Assembly (NCBI RefSeq): GCF_024868665.1
Contig: NC_079912.1
Location: 18,206,664 to 18,270,663 of the forward strand
Direction: 5' to 3'
DNA from: Triplophysa rosa
Lineage: Eukaryota > Chordata > Actinopteri > Cypriniformes > Nemacheilidae
Length of the DNA stretch: 64,000 nt
Shown piece by piece: positions 33,971 through 45,450 of the stretch. Under the pieces are notes generated by a model. That model saw nothing but the letters and a program-made list of their open reading frames with translations. It did not search any database and was not told the DNA's origin. The translations under genes were made by a program, and so were the position numbers. The first letter of the stretch is position 1. Each line of letters begins with the position of its first letter.

Positions 33971-34378
33971 ATCCATTTGTGTAAGGTGTACAGCAAAATC
34001 TAAATTTAATTTTCAAATCTCGTTTAAAAAGATACATTTGCAAGTCAATTCATGGATGACGTGTCTATAATATTTACGCGAAAATTAGATTTAAGCGGCA
34101 GATGAACGCTATCAGACGTATAGCACACAATTACTACAGTTATGGTGCTCACGTCATTTTTGGAAACCGACAGTAAAAATCGTAAGCATTTGGAAAGACA
34201 TTCAAGTAAATAATTGCAGAATTTTCATTTTAACCTTCATTTTCATGTTAGCCTTGAAGATTTTAGCTTTGGGTAATATAACGGAAGCCTTGAATATGAC
34301 AGCAGAATGACATCTAGGTGGTGCAGAACGAGTCACAGGAATGATGTTGCCTCACGAGAGGTTGGGAAAGAGACATCT
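33971..34378. other. unassigned non-coding DNA
   Basis: Nothing recognised between the GGTACC repeat and the next MITE. Confidence 0.5.
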
Positions 34379-34659
34379 TAAAGGGATAATCCATCCAAAA
34401 ATGTTAATTCAGTCATTATTTATTTGCCATTTAAAACCTGTATATGCCTCTTTCTTCTGTGGAACGCAAAAGAAGATATTTTGAGAAATGTTTTGTGGCC
34501 ATGGAAGTCAATGGGTCCAGTGTTGTTTGGTTACCAACATTCTTTAAAATATCTTCTTTTGTGTTGCGCGGAAGAAAGAAAGGCATACATGTTTAGAATG
34601 AAATGAGACTGAGTAAATGATAACAGAATTTTCAATTTTAGGTTAACAATTCCTTTAAC
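34379..34659. mobile_element. palindromic fish MITE (Angel-like), complete but worn
   Basis: Starts TTAAAGGGATAATCCATCC and ends AGGTTAACAATTCCTTTAA. The interior has CGCAAAAGAAGATATTTTG, GGAAGTCAATGGGTCCAG and AAAATATCTTCTTTTGTG. Arm mismatches are frequent, so this copy is older than the one at 21866. Confidence 0.85.
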
Positions 34660-35159
34660 ATTATTTTCTGTGCTAATTTTAACCTAAAGCATCTTCAAAG
34701 CAACTATCGGTTAGCTGCAGAGGTCACACAGTCATTGGTTTTAACTGGGGTGAGTCCAGAGAGATACACGAGCCTGCGCAGGTGTACTCACAGAGGTCAG
34801 GTTCTGTGGTTCAGTGTCTGTCATCCCCAATCTTCTCACATCTCAGCTCACCGCCCCTCAAGGTGATTCATCCAACACAGGCAGATTAACACATTACCGC
34901 TGCATCTTCCTCATCTATGGCACCTCTTGAAATTTTACGCCTCGCTTAAACATTCCTTTCATTTGCTGCTTATTTGCTGGTTAAAGCCTCTGTGATCGAA
35001 AGAGCAGAATGAGTAACTGTCGGGGACGCCAGCCTGTTTGCATATGTAAAAAAGAAAATTGACTCGACCATGATGATCTCAACCATGCAGGTAATGATGA
35101 ATCATACACACGCGCGCTGTGGCTTTGCCCAGTGGACAATTTCATCATCCATACAGACA
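34660..35159. other. unassigned unique-looking DNA
   Basis: No repeat or gene recognised. The 60-codon minus frame at 34981-35163 is not supported. Confidence 0.45.
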
Positions 35160-35380
35160 GCAAAGTAAATTGGAATATATCTTGATTGGACTCTCACAGA
35201 AATTCTGTGCGTGCCAGAAAGCTTTAATTGAGTTTGACAGATCGGGATTATGAATCCTATGGCTATGTTAAATGGCCAATTTACATCTTCATTTACAATT
35301 CTACATGGATAAAAAGCTATTAATTACATTATGCAGGGAATGAAATCCGAGTTATTTGTATTTCCTTGTTGTAATATCAT
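35160..35380. promoter_or_regulatory. candidate enhancer with Meis-, POU- and homeodomain-like sites
   Basis: In about 200 repeat-free bases: GCTTTAATTGAG (35221-35232), TTTGACAG (35233-35240), CATTTACAATTC near 35290, TAATTA (35321-35326) and ATTATGCA (35328-35335). Dense combinations of these words characterise developmental enhancers. Motif evidence only. Confidence 0.3.
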
Positions 35381-35689
35381 CCGCAGGGCATTCAACAGAG
35401 ATCTGTTTATTTGAATTACAAAGCACAAAGAAACCAGGGCAGCCCATTCGTTTTATATTCTTCACCGGCCAGATGTACAAGCCGGTCAATTCTACTTATG
35501 ATTTGGAATCTGGACTGAACGTATTAGGCAGGGGTTTATTTCTGTCATTGTTTGCTCACCCATATGTTGTTCCAAACTCATACGCCGTTTATCCCCCCCC
35601 ACCATGTAAAACACACATTTTCTTTACATTTTCAGCTGTGATGGACCTCTTAAATCCAATATACGGCACACAGTAAACATCAGTTCTTG
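35381..35689. other. unassigned non-coding DNA
   Basis: A 106-codon plus frame (35356-35676) runs through here without a recognisable domain, and its end is pyrimidine-rich. Not called as a gene. Confidence 0.45.
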
Positions 35690-35902
35690 AATGATAATTC
35701 ACCCAAAAATGAAAATTCTGTCATTATTTACTTAACCTCTTGCTATTTCAAACCCGTAGCTTTCTTTAACAGAACAGAAAAGAAGATATTTTGAAGAATG
35801 TTAACAACCGAACAACGGCGGTGCCCGTTAACTTAATTCTATTGTATGAACTGATGTTAAAGATGACAGAATTTTCATTTTTGGGTGAACTACCACTTTA
35901 AC
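35690..35902. mobile_element. palindromic fish MITE (Angel-like), centre deleted
   Basis: The left arm GATAATTCACCCAAAAATGA through GAAGATATTTTGAAGAATG and a central ATTCTATTGTATGAACTG are followed directly by the terminal GACAGAATTTTCATTTTTGG, GTGAACTACCACTTTAA. Most of the right arm is missing. Confidence 0.8.
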
Positions 35903-36079
35903 CACATTTAATGCAATCAAAACTACGACAAAGGCACACAATTGGATTAGTGAGATGCAGCATAGGTGAACATTATCAGAGAAAAATAACCCGTGCTTCA
36001 GTCTGTTCTTCACACAAACCTATTGTTTGACCTCAAAAGACTTTGAATCTATCACACAAGTTGCACATACTACTTTTAT

Positions 36080-36215
36080 AGTCCTTTTATAAAGTTTTTT
36101 TGTTCTGTTTGAAAAGAAAAAAAATATGTGAAGATATGGCAAAAAAATACAGGTTTGGAAAAGCAGGAGGGTGAGAAACAATGACAGACCTTTCATAAGT
36201 GAACCAGTCCTTCCA
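36080..36215. mobile_element. degraded right half of the palindromic MITE
   Basis: Weak match: GTTCTGTTTGAAAAGAAAAA, ATACAGGTTTGGAAAAGCAG, GAGGGTGAGAAACAATGACA, and GTGAACCAGTCCTTCC at the end. An old fragment. Confidence 0.5.
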
Positions 36216-37866
36216 TTGAATAAACCGAAGCCTACGACAAAGAGTTAAAAAAGGTATCAGGCAAAACAAACCCTGTATTTATAAAGCATGCTTTTATTTC
36301 CCTCGCTTCTATTACTTCTGGACTAAGTACTTTAAGTAAAGTGCATTTTCGTATTTTCCGTATCTTCAAAGTGTGCTTTAAGTGGCCATTCCTGCTTTCC
36401 TGATGGTAAAAAGAACAAAAACATATCCGTCAGCAGACAGCCCGGTTTTGACACATGAAACAAACAAGGCAGTGTTTGTCATTGAGATTACAGCCGATCA
36501 AAGGCAGTGGTGACCATAAAATGCATCGCCATATGAATCTCTCAAAGAAAAGCAGAGAAAAAGAGCGTGCGGGAGCGAGCAAGAGAGGGAGAGAATAAAA
36601 ATCAAAAACGAATTGTATCTTTCCCGAGGAGGTGGAAAAATACAATTCTACTTGATAAAAACGTGAGAGGGAAGTACAGTATTGTGGATTGCTCTTTCAA
36701 TGAGAATCTAAAAGGTAATTTCACATATAAAAAGAGCCTAATGCATGGTAGTGATGTCGTGGGAATGGAACAAAGGCAAACTTTCATCTCTTTAAGCTCG
36801 GATGGAGAAAACCTTTGATGCTTTGAAAATGATAATAAAAATCTTAGAAGGAAGCAGTGAATGCGATGCAGGGCCCCCTAGCACTTAATGCAGACACATG
36901 GGCCATCTGCATGGAGAAAAAGCCTCCAAATTGTGACACTTACGGCAGCCAAATTATAGCCTGAACAAACACAAAAGTACAGGGAATGGAAAAATCCTAT
37001 TACATCAAAGATTAGTTGAAACCTCAACGCGCTAAAAAACCGAATTTATGTTCGGATGTCATTCTACATTTCATACAGCAGTATTAATATATAACCGTGA
37101 TATATTAAAAAGAGAGCTGAAAAAGATTTAAGGATGGCTTTAAGCGCAATAAGGCACAATGCAAAAGTTGGATGAGATTGGACGAGACGAGTTCGGAAGT
37201 TATTGCTCTTCCTAGACTAAAAAAAGAACCTTTTGGGAGGAGAGGGACAGCAGGCGTGTTCACTGGTGTTGAGGGGAGCAAATTAGGCGCAGATCGTCCC
37301 CCATAAGGGACAGTCCACTGGCCCCGTGCCTGGGCTCCGTCCAGCAGAACAGATGATGTGGAAACCCCGTCTGAACGCTTCCCCCCTCTGAACCTCTGAC
37401 CCTGGTGTGCACTGAAATAACCCATTAGCTGTGTAATGTGTTTAGTCAATGTGGCAGACCAATGTCATCAATGTTTTACACTCCACCCCCTTCTTCTCAG
37501 AAACACATTTTGACTCGTTTCCAATTGTTCAAGCCATTTACTGTGACCGGCCTCGTCTCTGCGTTGAGTGTTGGGGTTCATTACTACTGTACTTCCTAGT
37601 GTCCAGGACTAGCGTTTGTGACCCTGTCTGTGAAAACCCAGCTGAAGTCTTTTTTTCTGATTTTTTCTACATAAAATCATACAGTATGTAATGTAAAGAA
37701 CAGTCTGTGCAATTGTAACCTTAATGTCTTTAATATTGACTGCGTAAGGTCATGATTGAAATCACAGTGGAATTAATGACTGAAATTAAACTTTGATGAT
37801 CTCGTAATTAAAATGAGTTTATTCTCACAGGCCTATGAGACCTATGTGACCTATGAGAATGAAACT
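36216..37866. other. unassigned unique-looking DNA
   Basis: About 1.6 kb without a recognised element; purine-rich at 36545-36600. A segment at 36860-37000 and the GC-richer 37240-37450 could be conserved. A 114-codon minus frame (37105-37449) has no domain. Confidence 0.4.
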
Positions 37867-38219
37867 TAAAGGGACAGTTCACCCAAAAATGAGATTCTGT
37901 CATCGGTTACTCACCCTCGAGTTCCAAATGTATCTTTGTTCTGATGAACACAGAGAAAGATATTTGTAAGAATGTTTGTAACCAAATTACAACGGTAGTC
38001 AAAAGTGCCCCAGAACTGTTGCTTTCCTACATTCTTCAAAACATATTTTGTGTTCAACAGAACAAAGAAATTTATAAAGAATTTTTCCTTTCTAGTCAAT
38101 GGTGGCCAAGAACTGTTTGGTTACAAGCATTCCTCCAAATATCTTTCACTGTGTTCATCAGAACAAAGACATTAAAACAAATTTGGAACAACTTGAGGGT
38201 GAGTAAATGAAGACGGTTT
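37867..38219 (-). mobile_element. palindromic MITE, longer second subfamily, inverted centre
   Basis: Begins AAAGGGACAGTTCACCC. Its centre (TTACAACGGTAGTCAAAAGT, CAGAACTGTTGCTTTCCTAC, GTCAATGGTGGCCAAGAACT) is the reverse complement of the centre of the copy at 8292-8699, so the two lie in opposite orientations. The right end GAGGGTGAGTAAATGAAGAC is followed by a decayed terminus. Confidence 0.85.
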
Positions 38220-38979
38220 TCTTTAGTAGGCCCTACTTCTCATCCAATCAGATAAGAGGACCAGAACTAAACATTATATATATAAATACAATTCGGTAGG
38301 CAACAAAAAGTACCAATAAACAATCAATAAAGTATTTGGAGTAAATAGAGTGTTGTTTTTGGATTGTGTTGGAAGATGGTGGTGAGACTGAGAAAGAAAA
38401 AGGTTTGGAAAAAGGTTTTAAGACCAAAGCTTGTTAATGGCTGGTTTTGGAATTTTATATGCGACAGCATGTACTTATCATGAAGATAAATGAATCACTA
38501 TTGTACGGTTCAGTTAAATTCGCCAGAGGAGAGCTAAAGTTAGAGAATCAAGCAAAATGAGGCTGATGAGCTCTGGGCTCTCTAATGTTATTCAAATATA
38601 GTGACCCGAGTGCAGTAAAAATCCCTCCCTTGTTCCAGTCAAGGACATTATCAGGACTTTCATTTTCGTATTCAATGCAATTTTGAGTTTGAATGATATT
38701 TTGCATGGGTATTGAAGGCGGACTAAAGAAACGCTTTAAGATAAGTGTTATTGGAGTCAATGTGGGATTTTGAATGGACAGTTCAGGGCTTTGCAAAACA
38801 GCTGATTGGATTCCAAAAAATGCCTATGTGGTTCATATGAGTGGCTCTGACCACAGTATCAGTCTCAGTGCAGTTGTCTGTCCAAATGAACTCATGGTGA
38901 ATAAGTACAGCAATGCTAATCTGCAGTTTAAACCAACGACCATCTTTGAGTTGGGATTTAAAGTAAACTATAAAAAACA
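38220..38979. other. unassigned non-coding DNA
   Basis: No element or gene recognised; frames of about 82 codons overlap on both strands. Confidence 0.45.
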
Positions 38980-39115
38980 ATATATTTACTCTCGCTCATG
39001 TTGTTCCAAACATGTATAGTATGACGCCTCTTTTCTGGAATGTAAAAAAGAGATGTTATAGGCAGAATGTCTCCGTACCCATTTACTTTCACTGTATGGA
39101 GAAAAAGAACAGAAA
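38980..39115. mobile_element. left-half fragment of the palindromic MITE
   Basis: Reads TATTTACTCTCGCTCATGTT, GTTCCAAACATGTATAGTATGA, then CCATTTACTTTCACTGTATGG, corresponding to the family's ACTCACCCTCATGTTGTTCC and central words. Both outer ends are missing. Confidence 0.6.
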
Positions 39116-39819
39116 CGTTTAATAGACGACAGAAAGTCAGAATATCGTTTTTAAATAAACTAACTTTTTAATATAAACAAAAATGTGATTTCCCAGATTA
39201 TTTTATTATATTACAGAATCATGTTAAAAGGTTGCAAAAGTGCATTCATTTAACTAAAAACAATACCAGCTTTCCATAATGAGGTCTCCCAAGTTTAAGA
39301 CCTCCTAGAGAGTGAGAAACTGCCAATTCTTAAACACGTTCCTTCACATTAATGGCAGAGCCCTTTGAAAGACACAGGCTTTTTTCTTTCACAAAGAAAA
39401 AGGAGAGACACAGCACTGCTTATCTTTTAGTTTTGGGTTAGGCTGAAACTCTCTAGGGGTGAAGTCGATCCCCATGATAACAAGTACGAATCCTGATCTT
39501 CACAGCGTAATTGCAGCTTTTGAGGAGTAAAACATAAGAGAACACATCACTTTTTATTTCTAACTTTTCCTACAGTAGATCTTATGAGCATAGAAAGCGA
39601 AGCTATAATTACTGAGAAGCTAAGCTTGGAAGTTTAGCCGATGTCTGACTTGGCAACAGAGCCCTCATTTTAAAATGGGCGTGTTTGGTTAAAAATGAAA
39701 ACTGTGCTTTTCTATCTCTTGAAATTGGGATACAGGGTGAATAAATGGAAATGGTCATCCAAATTAAACGCTTGAAACAGTCCATGGTTTAAAAAGTACC
39801 CCAAGCACCAAGCACACGC
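39116..39819. other. unassigned non-coding DNA
   Basis: AT-moderate sequence; nothing recognised. Confidence 0.5.
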
Positions 39820-40345
39820 CCCTTGCCCTAACATAATCAAAACGCTTCGACCGATCTGGTGCGCACAAAGCGAGGCCGTGCCGTATGCCCGACACCTCCC
39901 GTAGGGTTCTCGATGGTAAACAGCAAAAAACCTCTCACCCACATTCTCCACGCCTCCCTCACAGCTTGGCACGGAATAACCTACCCTCCGTTGCGCGCAC
40001 GCGCGGCCCCACAGGGATAAACAAGTCTTTAGGTCAAGTCCAAAGCCGCTCAGATGGGTTTCTGGCGTTATTAATAAGGTCTTAGAGGAGCTGAAGATAC
40101 CGCTATCACTCACAAATATTCATCTGAAACGCGTGGGCTTCCTCGTGCCACAGCCGAACGGCGGAGGCACTCTAACCCCTTTTAATTGCCCTGGAGGTGC
40201 GCGGGTTCGAGCAGGCCAAGACCGGTGAAAATAATGCATTATTTATGTCAATCCGCCTGAACCTCAGCGAGCATGCATCAGGCCTAATAGATTAATGAGG
40301 TCACATTAACATTTCTCTCACAGCCCGGAACAAGACGGCTGTTGA
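39820..40345. promoter_or_regulatory. CpG-rich block grading into a candidate conserved element
   Basis: From 39840 to 40220 CpG is frequent (CTTCGACCGATC, CCGTTGCGCGCACGCGCGG, CCGAACGGCGG). To the right are TTTTAATTGCCC, a perfect 12-bp palindrome ATAATGCATTAT (40231-40242), ATTTATGTCAATC and AGATTAATGAGGTCA. A 133-codon minus frame (39712-40113) crosses the CpG block but has no domain. Could be a small CpG island with an enhancer beside it. Confidence 0.3.
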
Positions 40346-41339
40346 TCAAAATGAGATTAAGCACATTTACTTCAATACAATCTCAGGTACTTTCTGCTAA
40401 CAGTATATAATGGCATTGTAGCGCGCATCATGCGTATCGCGTTACGTGCTGCATTTAAAAAATCAAATAAAACTATGTAATTTTTGGGCAAAAAGTATGA
40501 AACACTCACCAAATGCATCATTACAGCCCTGAACGTCCGTTGTTTAAGGCATTAAGGTAATTTAGCAATGTCAAGAGGATAGTGTAATAGCTGTGATGGA
40601 TTTTTGTTTTTCTCATGGTCTATGGCTGATAATATTTTTATAGTCTTTTCTCGCGTACTTAAGCCATTACAGACTCCAAATGAAAGAAAATTGTCTGTCA
40701 ATTTGTCAGTTATTTGCTCACTAAATGTTGTAGCACTTAGTGTCATTTGTGGTGATCAATACTTAATAAATTAGGAGTTTTACCTCAGTTTAAGACACGG
40801 ATGTACAGCACCTTCTCGGTCCCCGGAGGGCCCCGGACTGATGGAGGCTTCTCTCTAATGTAGCCAAAGTGAGCTGTCGAGCACTCCACGAACCCACGAG
40901 TGCCGGCTTTCTGTAAATTGCTTTGCGTAAATTCGGTTGCGCTGAAATGCAACTCAGCCTCGACTTTCATTAAACCAGATGCTGAAAGTCTGAGAAAGCC
41001 AGAAAAAGAGGGTGGCGGGAGGGAGGGGCGGGTGAGAGGCCAGAAGCCGAACATAAGACGTTTACATGCAGACACCGAGCAAAGCAATGCATTGATGATT
41101 GTACTCTGTCCAAAACAATCCCATTTACAACATTGAATTATCAGACAGTACATCGATGTTGCCCGTCGCTGAGAAACTCGCTCCCCATGTCCAAGCCAAT
41201 TAAATACGTTTGTTAAATAATGTAATGATTGCTTTAACACTTCTCTCACTCATAGTCCATTCATAATGAATACTAAAAATGCCATCGTACGGTACTTGGG
41301 GAAAAGGTTATGTAGAGCCATAGAATTAATTGTCCCGCT
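40346..41339. other. unassigned unique-looking DNA
   Basis: Contains a 154-codon minus frame (40785-41249) with no recognisable domain and a proline/serine-rich middle caused by a GGGAGGG-rich stretch. The segment 40800-41200 is repeat-free and could be conserved. Confidence 0.4.
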
Positions 41340-41700
41340 GAAGAAAAATGTCAAGGGAACAATTAGATTTTTGTGACGCTGGATTCCCCCTCCCAACCCT
41401 CGGCCAGTTAGTGGCATGCCGTTTTAATTTGTGACCCGACATGATAATATGCTGTTAGTGGGTAAAAGCGCCGAATATATTTCATGTTGATTAAAAGACA
41501 TGAGGGACGGCTGCTAGGGGCGGGAATATGTGCCACCCTGTTCATAATTAATTCCCTTCAGGTCATCATCATTAACACTGTCCAATCAGACACGAATCAC
41601 TTTATAAGGCCCAAAATTAGTGACATGGATGAATTTCATAACAGGACCAAACTTCTATATGAACTTGTGACTTAAAAACATGCTGATTCCAACATAGTCT
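41340..41700. promoter_or_regulatory. candidate conserved non-coding element
   Basis: Repeat-free, with GGAACAATTAGATTT, CCGTTTTAATTTGTGACC, GTTGATTAAAAGACATG and TTCATAATTAATTCCC. The mix of GC-rich and homeodomain-like words resembles vertebrate enhancers. Untested. Confidence 0.28.
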
Positions 41701-41796
41701 GTGGAATATAAATATCATAACAGAACTAAATGTTTGACATACATATGGGCATCACAGACTAAATAAAAATAGTACATTTATTCAAAGTCCTTTGCT

Positions 41797-42466
41797 GTGT
41801 CCGAAACCTGTCTATCACCTATAGTGCGCACTATATCGTGTCTCCGCCATTTTGTAGTGGTGTCCGAAACCTGAGCGAATAACTTTATTCCCTACATTTG
41901 CTCATCTTTTTCCCACAATGCACTCTGATTGTGAGTGTACGTCTGATGTACCAGTTGACCATCTGACTGGAATCTACTGGAGGACACTGACAGTAAACGC
42001 CACAATATGTTTGTTCTTGCTGACAAGTATTTTCTACTATCGGCAAATAAAAAGGAACAGGTTAAATAGACATTAGATAGACAATAGTATTTTATTGTAA
42101 ATATAACAAATATTTTCTTAATAATGTTTTATTACATTTTATTTTTATAAAATATAATAAATATGTAGTAAGTGAATAAACATTTTTGATAGTAAATAAA
42201 CATAACGAGCGATTGTTTTCTTTTGTTTATTATCAACTAATACAATAAACGTGACAAATGTGATAAACAGTGAGAAAATTACTTTTACCATGTTAAAATA
42301 CCATTCATAAAGCAACACAGGTGTAATGTAAGCTGAGCATTATTTTTATGACGAATGTCAGCGACAGTGCTGTCCAATGCAGGGTTAATACTCCAAGTCA
42401 GTGCTCCACTTCATCCCCATATATTATTCGCTATATAGGGAACAGTGAACGAGAGTGGTTTCTGCA
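41797..42466. mobile_element. probable MITE with TGTCCGAAACC ends
   Basis: The left side has TGTCCGAAACCTG twice (near 41797 and 41859), the first leading into TATAGTGCGCACTATAT. The right side, read in reverse, gives GAAACCACTCTCGTTCACTG and TTCCCTATATAGCGAATAAT. The shared pattern (CGAAACC followed by CTATATAG/CACTATAT) is that of a known kind of fish DNA repeat, but the ends match only loosely. The AT-rich middle has no frame. Confidence 0.5.
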
Positions 42467-42719
42467 ATGCAATGCAAATTTTCCGATTTTGTATATTTTT
42501 GGATCAGTATGATCAGTGTTTTTCAAGCAATTTAGCAGACTTCCTCAATATTTTTCTTTATATAGTGTAACTGGTGCAGCTAATAGTTGTGGTGCAGCTT
42601 TAGTTCTACTTACTAAATTATCCATTTGCACAAGTGTACATACAATCTGTTAATATGTTTATTCTACTATATACTACCCTGTACAATGTCTCTTATATGT
42701 TATTATCCCCCATTTTCTG

Positions 42720-42898
42720 TAAAATAGTCTTTATTTTATATATGCACAATTTAGAATCTTTTAGACTGTAAATCGTATTATATTGTATTGTCATTGTGTT
42801 GAATGTCTGTACTAGAAGCTTCCAACACCAAAGAAAATTCCTTGTGTGTGCAAGCACACTTGGCAATAAAGCTCTTCTGATTCTGATTCTGATTCTGA
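42720..42898 (+). mobile_element. L2/CR1-like LINE 3' tail
   Basis: Reads ATATTGTATTGTCATTGTGT, TGAATGTCTGTACTAGAAGC, then CTTGTGTGTGCAAGCACACT, TGGCAATAAAGCTCTTCTGA, ending in tandem TTCTGA repeats. This is the usual 3' terminus of a widespread fish non-LTR retrotransposon; the clade assignment is from memory. 5' truncated, no reverse-transcriptase coding present. Confidence 0.8.
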
Positions 42899-44579
42899 TA
42901 ATACTGTAATACTGTAACACTGCAACATCCAAATCTCCAGGACTTAACCAGTTTATTAAACTACAACTTACACTGGAGCTATATTTGTAGTTATTTAATA
43001 CATATACGGTATATTCATTTTGTTGTTGTTGCATTTTTTACATACAGCAAAAGTACACACTGCCCTTTTTTCAAAATAATTACAATAATGTTAAAGCAAA
43101 TTTAAGCCAAATCTATAATAATGCAGAACAAGCCAAAAAACATGATGAAGTCATAATCTGCACTACCGATCAAAGTTCATGATTTTCATTGTAACACCAT
43201 TTGGAAGTAATCATATACTGTACCTGCGTTGTCACAAGAACCTGCGAATAACGTGTCAGCGAGCTCCTCTCCAGAAAAAATAAATAAATAAAGGCATTGT
43301 TCCTGCAGATAAAAAGTGTTCAAATTACAAAAGGAAAGGATGGAAAAATAACTGCAATTTACACTCATTTTCACCTTTTGTTGCGAGTTTTCCGTCCTGG
43401 GATTGGCGCGGCCAGGGAGAGAGGGCTATTCTCTGGGGAATGGGCGTGTGTGCGGCAGGACAATGGACCGAGGCTCACACCAGGCCCAGCGCGTCACACC
43501 TGCTGAGAAAATAAATGACACACTTCGTTTTTCGCTGTCGTCTGCCTGGCATTTCACACACGCTCCAAATTCATCACCTTTGTCTTCAAAACAAAAAAAA
43601 AGAGAGAAGAAATTGCCTGGTTTGAGGTGAGTTTAAGGAAATATTTCCAGAGCTGGAGAGGGACAATAACCTTGTGTATGCTTTGTGTGCCGGTACACAG
43701 ACAAAAGCTTCAAGCACAAACTTGCTTTTCTCTGTTTGATGGGGAAGAGTAGATCACACTCTATCACGGATGTTTTATAGAGGTTTGCATTAGAGACGGT
43801 TCACAAAGGCCTAGCTGATACGCAATTCTGGATGGTCTGTCTATTAATCTTCTTCGAGGTTGTGATTGCAAATTAAGCTGGATGGACGTTTCCCAAAGGT
43901 CTTGTTGGAAACAGACCGAAGGTTGGGTAGGACCTCGTGAATTCGTGTATGAATCCGCTGGCTGCAATAATCAGAGAGTGGGAAGTGGGGACTTAATGTG
44001 TGGAAGACAGTCAATTAAATGGAAAGCAGGACTAAAGAGAAGTGATTATGACCTGACCTTTAGCGGTGCATTAAAAAGCCCAGCAGCTGAGATCTTCTTG
44101 TGTTCTCAGTGGAGCGCTGGGAATGAGGTGTCATATCTCAGCAGCCCAATGAATTCAGACCAATACAATTGACTAGGCGCACGTAGGAGGATCAGAAATG
44201 ATATCCAAATATACACAGCCACCTAGATTTATGTACAAACAATACTAACCGGTTTAGGCAAGCGAAGCAGAACTAAACACACAAATGTCAGACTTTAACA
44301 GTCTTCATTTACATCACATAAACCAGGAGTCACATCGCGTATCTCATGAATCATTTGTTACCCAAGTTGCAGTTTTATTGCCTTTAATTCTTACTTGAAC
44401 CTCTCTTGCATGCACCTACAAGGATTAGAGAATTAAAATCACAAATTCTAGAGACCTTGTCTTCTACCTGTCTGCAGATGTCTAGCTCATTACAACTGTG
44501 CTGTCTTTAGATAGGATTACCCATGATGCAATGTGGCACTCTTCATCTCACATCGCATGTTTCTCAATTGAAGGGCATT
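42899..44579. other. unassigned unique-looking DNA
   Basis: Includes a GC-richer repeat-free segment at about 43380-43640 (GGGATTGGCGCGGCCAGGGA, CCAGCGCGTCACACCTGC). Frames of up to 96 codons (43882-44172 plus) have no domain. Nothing else recognised. Confidence 0.4.
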
Positions 44580-45450
44580 ATTACATAGAGTGCTTTTAAA
44601 CGATTTTATTTTGTATGCAACATACATTTAGCTAAATTTTCATAACACGATGTCCTCAGAGCTGTATAAAGACCTTACATAATGAAGGGTTTTATTTTTA
44701 ATACCGTAGAATAAGCTTTTTTATCTACAAACACCTCGGGTCCCCTTATACTGTACAGTACATGGAATTCTGCATGTTCTACAGAGCGTTTCCTAGTCAG
44801 TGTTGGGTAAGTTACTCTGAAAAAGTAATTAATTACTAGTTACTAATTACATATTCAACAGTGTAATTTGATTATTGTACAAATTACACTCTCCAAAAAG
44901 TATTTAGTTACTTATTACTAATTACTTTATATATCCTATATCAACCTTGATTAGTTAAGTGATTCAAGGATAGACATGAAACGGCTCTTTTAATTCATTC
45001 AAATAAATAATATTAAACTACAGAAAGTACTCTTATTAACTGACCAAAGTATTACAAATGTGAGAATTATACATTAAAGCACGGATGTTAAAGTTAGACT
45101 TTGAATTTTGATGTCAATTCCACTATTGCACACACATATATTACACAAAGTATTTAGTTTAATTAAATCAAAAGTAACTGTGTAATTAATAAGATAAGAG
45201 TAATCCCTTACTTTACTTTTTCAAGGAAAAGTAATTAATAAATTACAGTAACTAATTACTTAGTAACTAGTTACACCAAACACTGTTCGTAAATACGTTA
45301 TTTCCTTCGGCAAAGAAGCAAAAACGTGACGACATCTTAGTTCTGTGTCAGCCACCGTAGTGCTTCGAAAGGAAGGGTGGAGTGAGCCGTTGGTTGCAAT
45401 TCGCAACCTCACCGCTAGATGCCGCTGAATTTCACACACTGGACCTTTAC
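44580..45450. mobile_element. second copy of the GGTCCAGTGTG MITE, interrupted by another element
   Basis: The left part has GTATAAAGACCTTACATAATG and AACACCTCGGGTCCCCTTAT. The right part has CGTAAATACGTTATTTCCTT, CGACGACATCTTAGTTCTGT and CACACACTGGACCTTTA. Both match the copy at 23740-24130. Between them sits the element at 44798-45285. The left terminus is worn. Confidence 0.8.
44798..45285. mobile_element. CAGTGTTGGGTAA element nested inside the MITE
   Basis: Starts CAGTGTTGGGTAAGTTACTC and ends AACTAGTTACACCAAACACTG; the reverse complement of the end is CAGTGTTTGGTGTAACTAGT, giving imperfect inverted ends. Comparison with the uninterrupted copy shows the split at GCG..TTCGTAAATACG. The flanks TTCCTAGT and TTCGTAAA agree at five of eight positions, compatible with a worn 8-bp hAT-type duplication. 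The interior is rich in AATTACTAGTTACT repeats. Confidence 0.75.

Noticed and set aside
39712..40113. 133-codon minus frame over the CpG-rich block
   Set aside because: Stop codons are rare in CpG-rich DNA, so long chance frames are expected. The peptide has no known motif.
40190..40225. GGGTTCGAGCAGG as a possible tRNA T-loop/B box
   Set aside because: No A box or acceptor stem at the right distance upstream, so no tRNA or SINE is called.
40785..41249. 154-codon minus-strand open frame
   Set aside because: No recognisable domain, biased stretches caused by GGGAGGG-rich DNA, an overlapping frame on the other strand, and no splice or promoter context. Length is within what chance allows in 64 kb.
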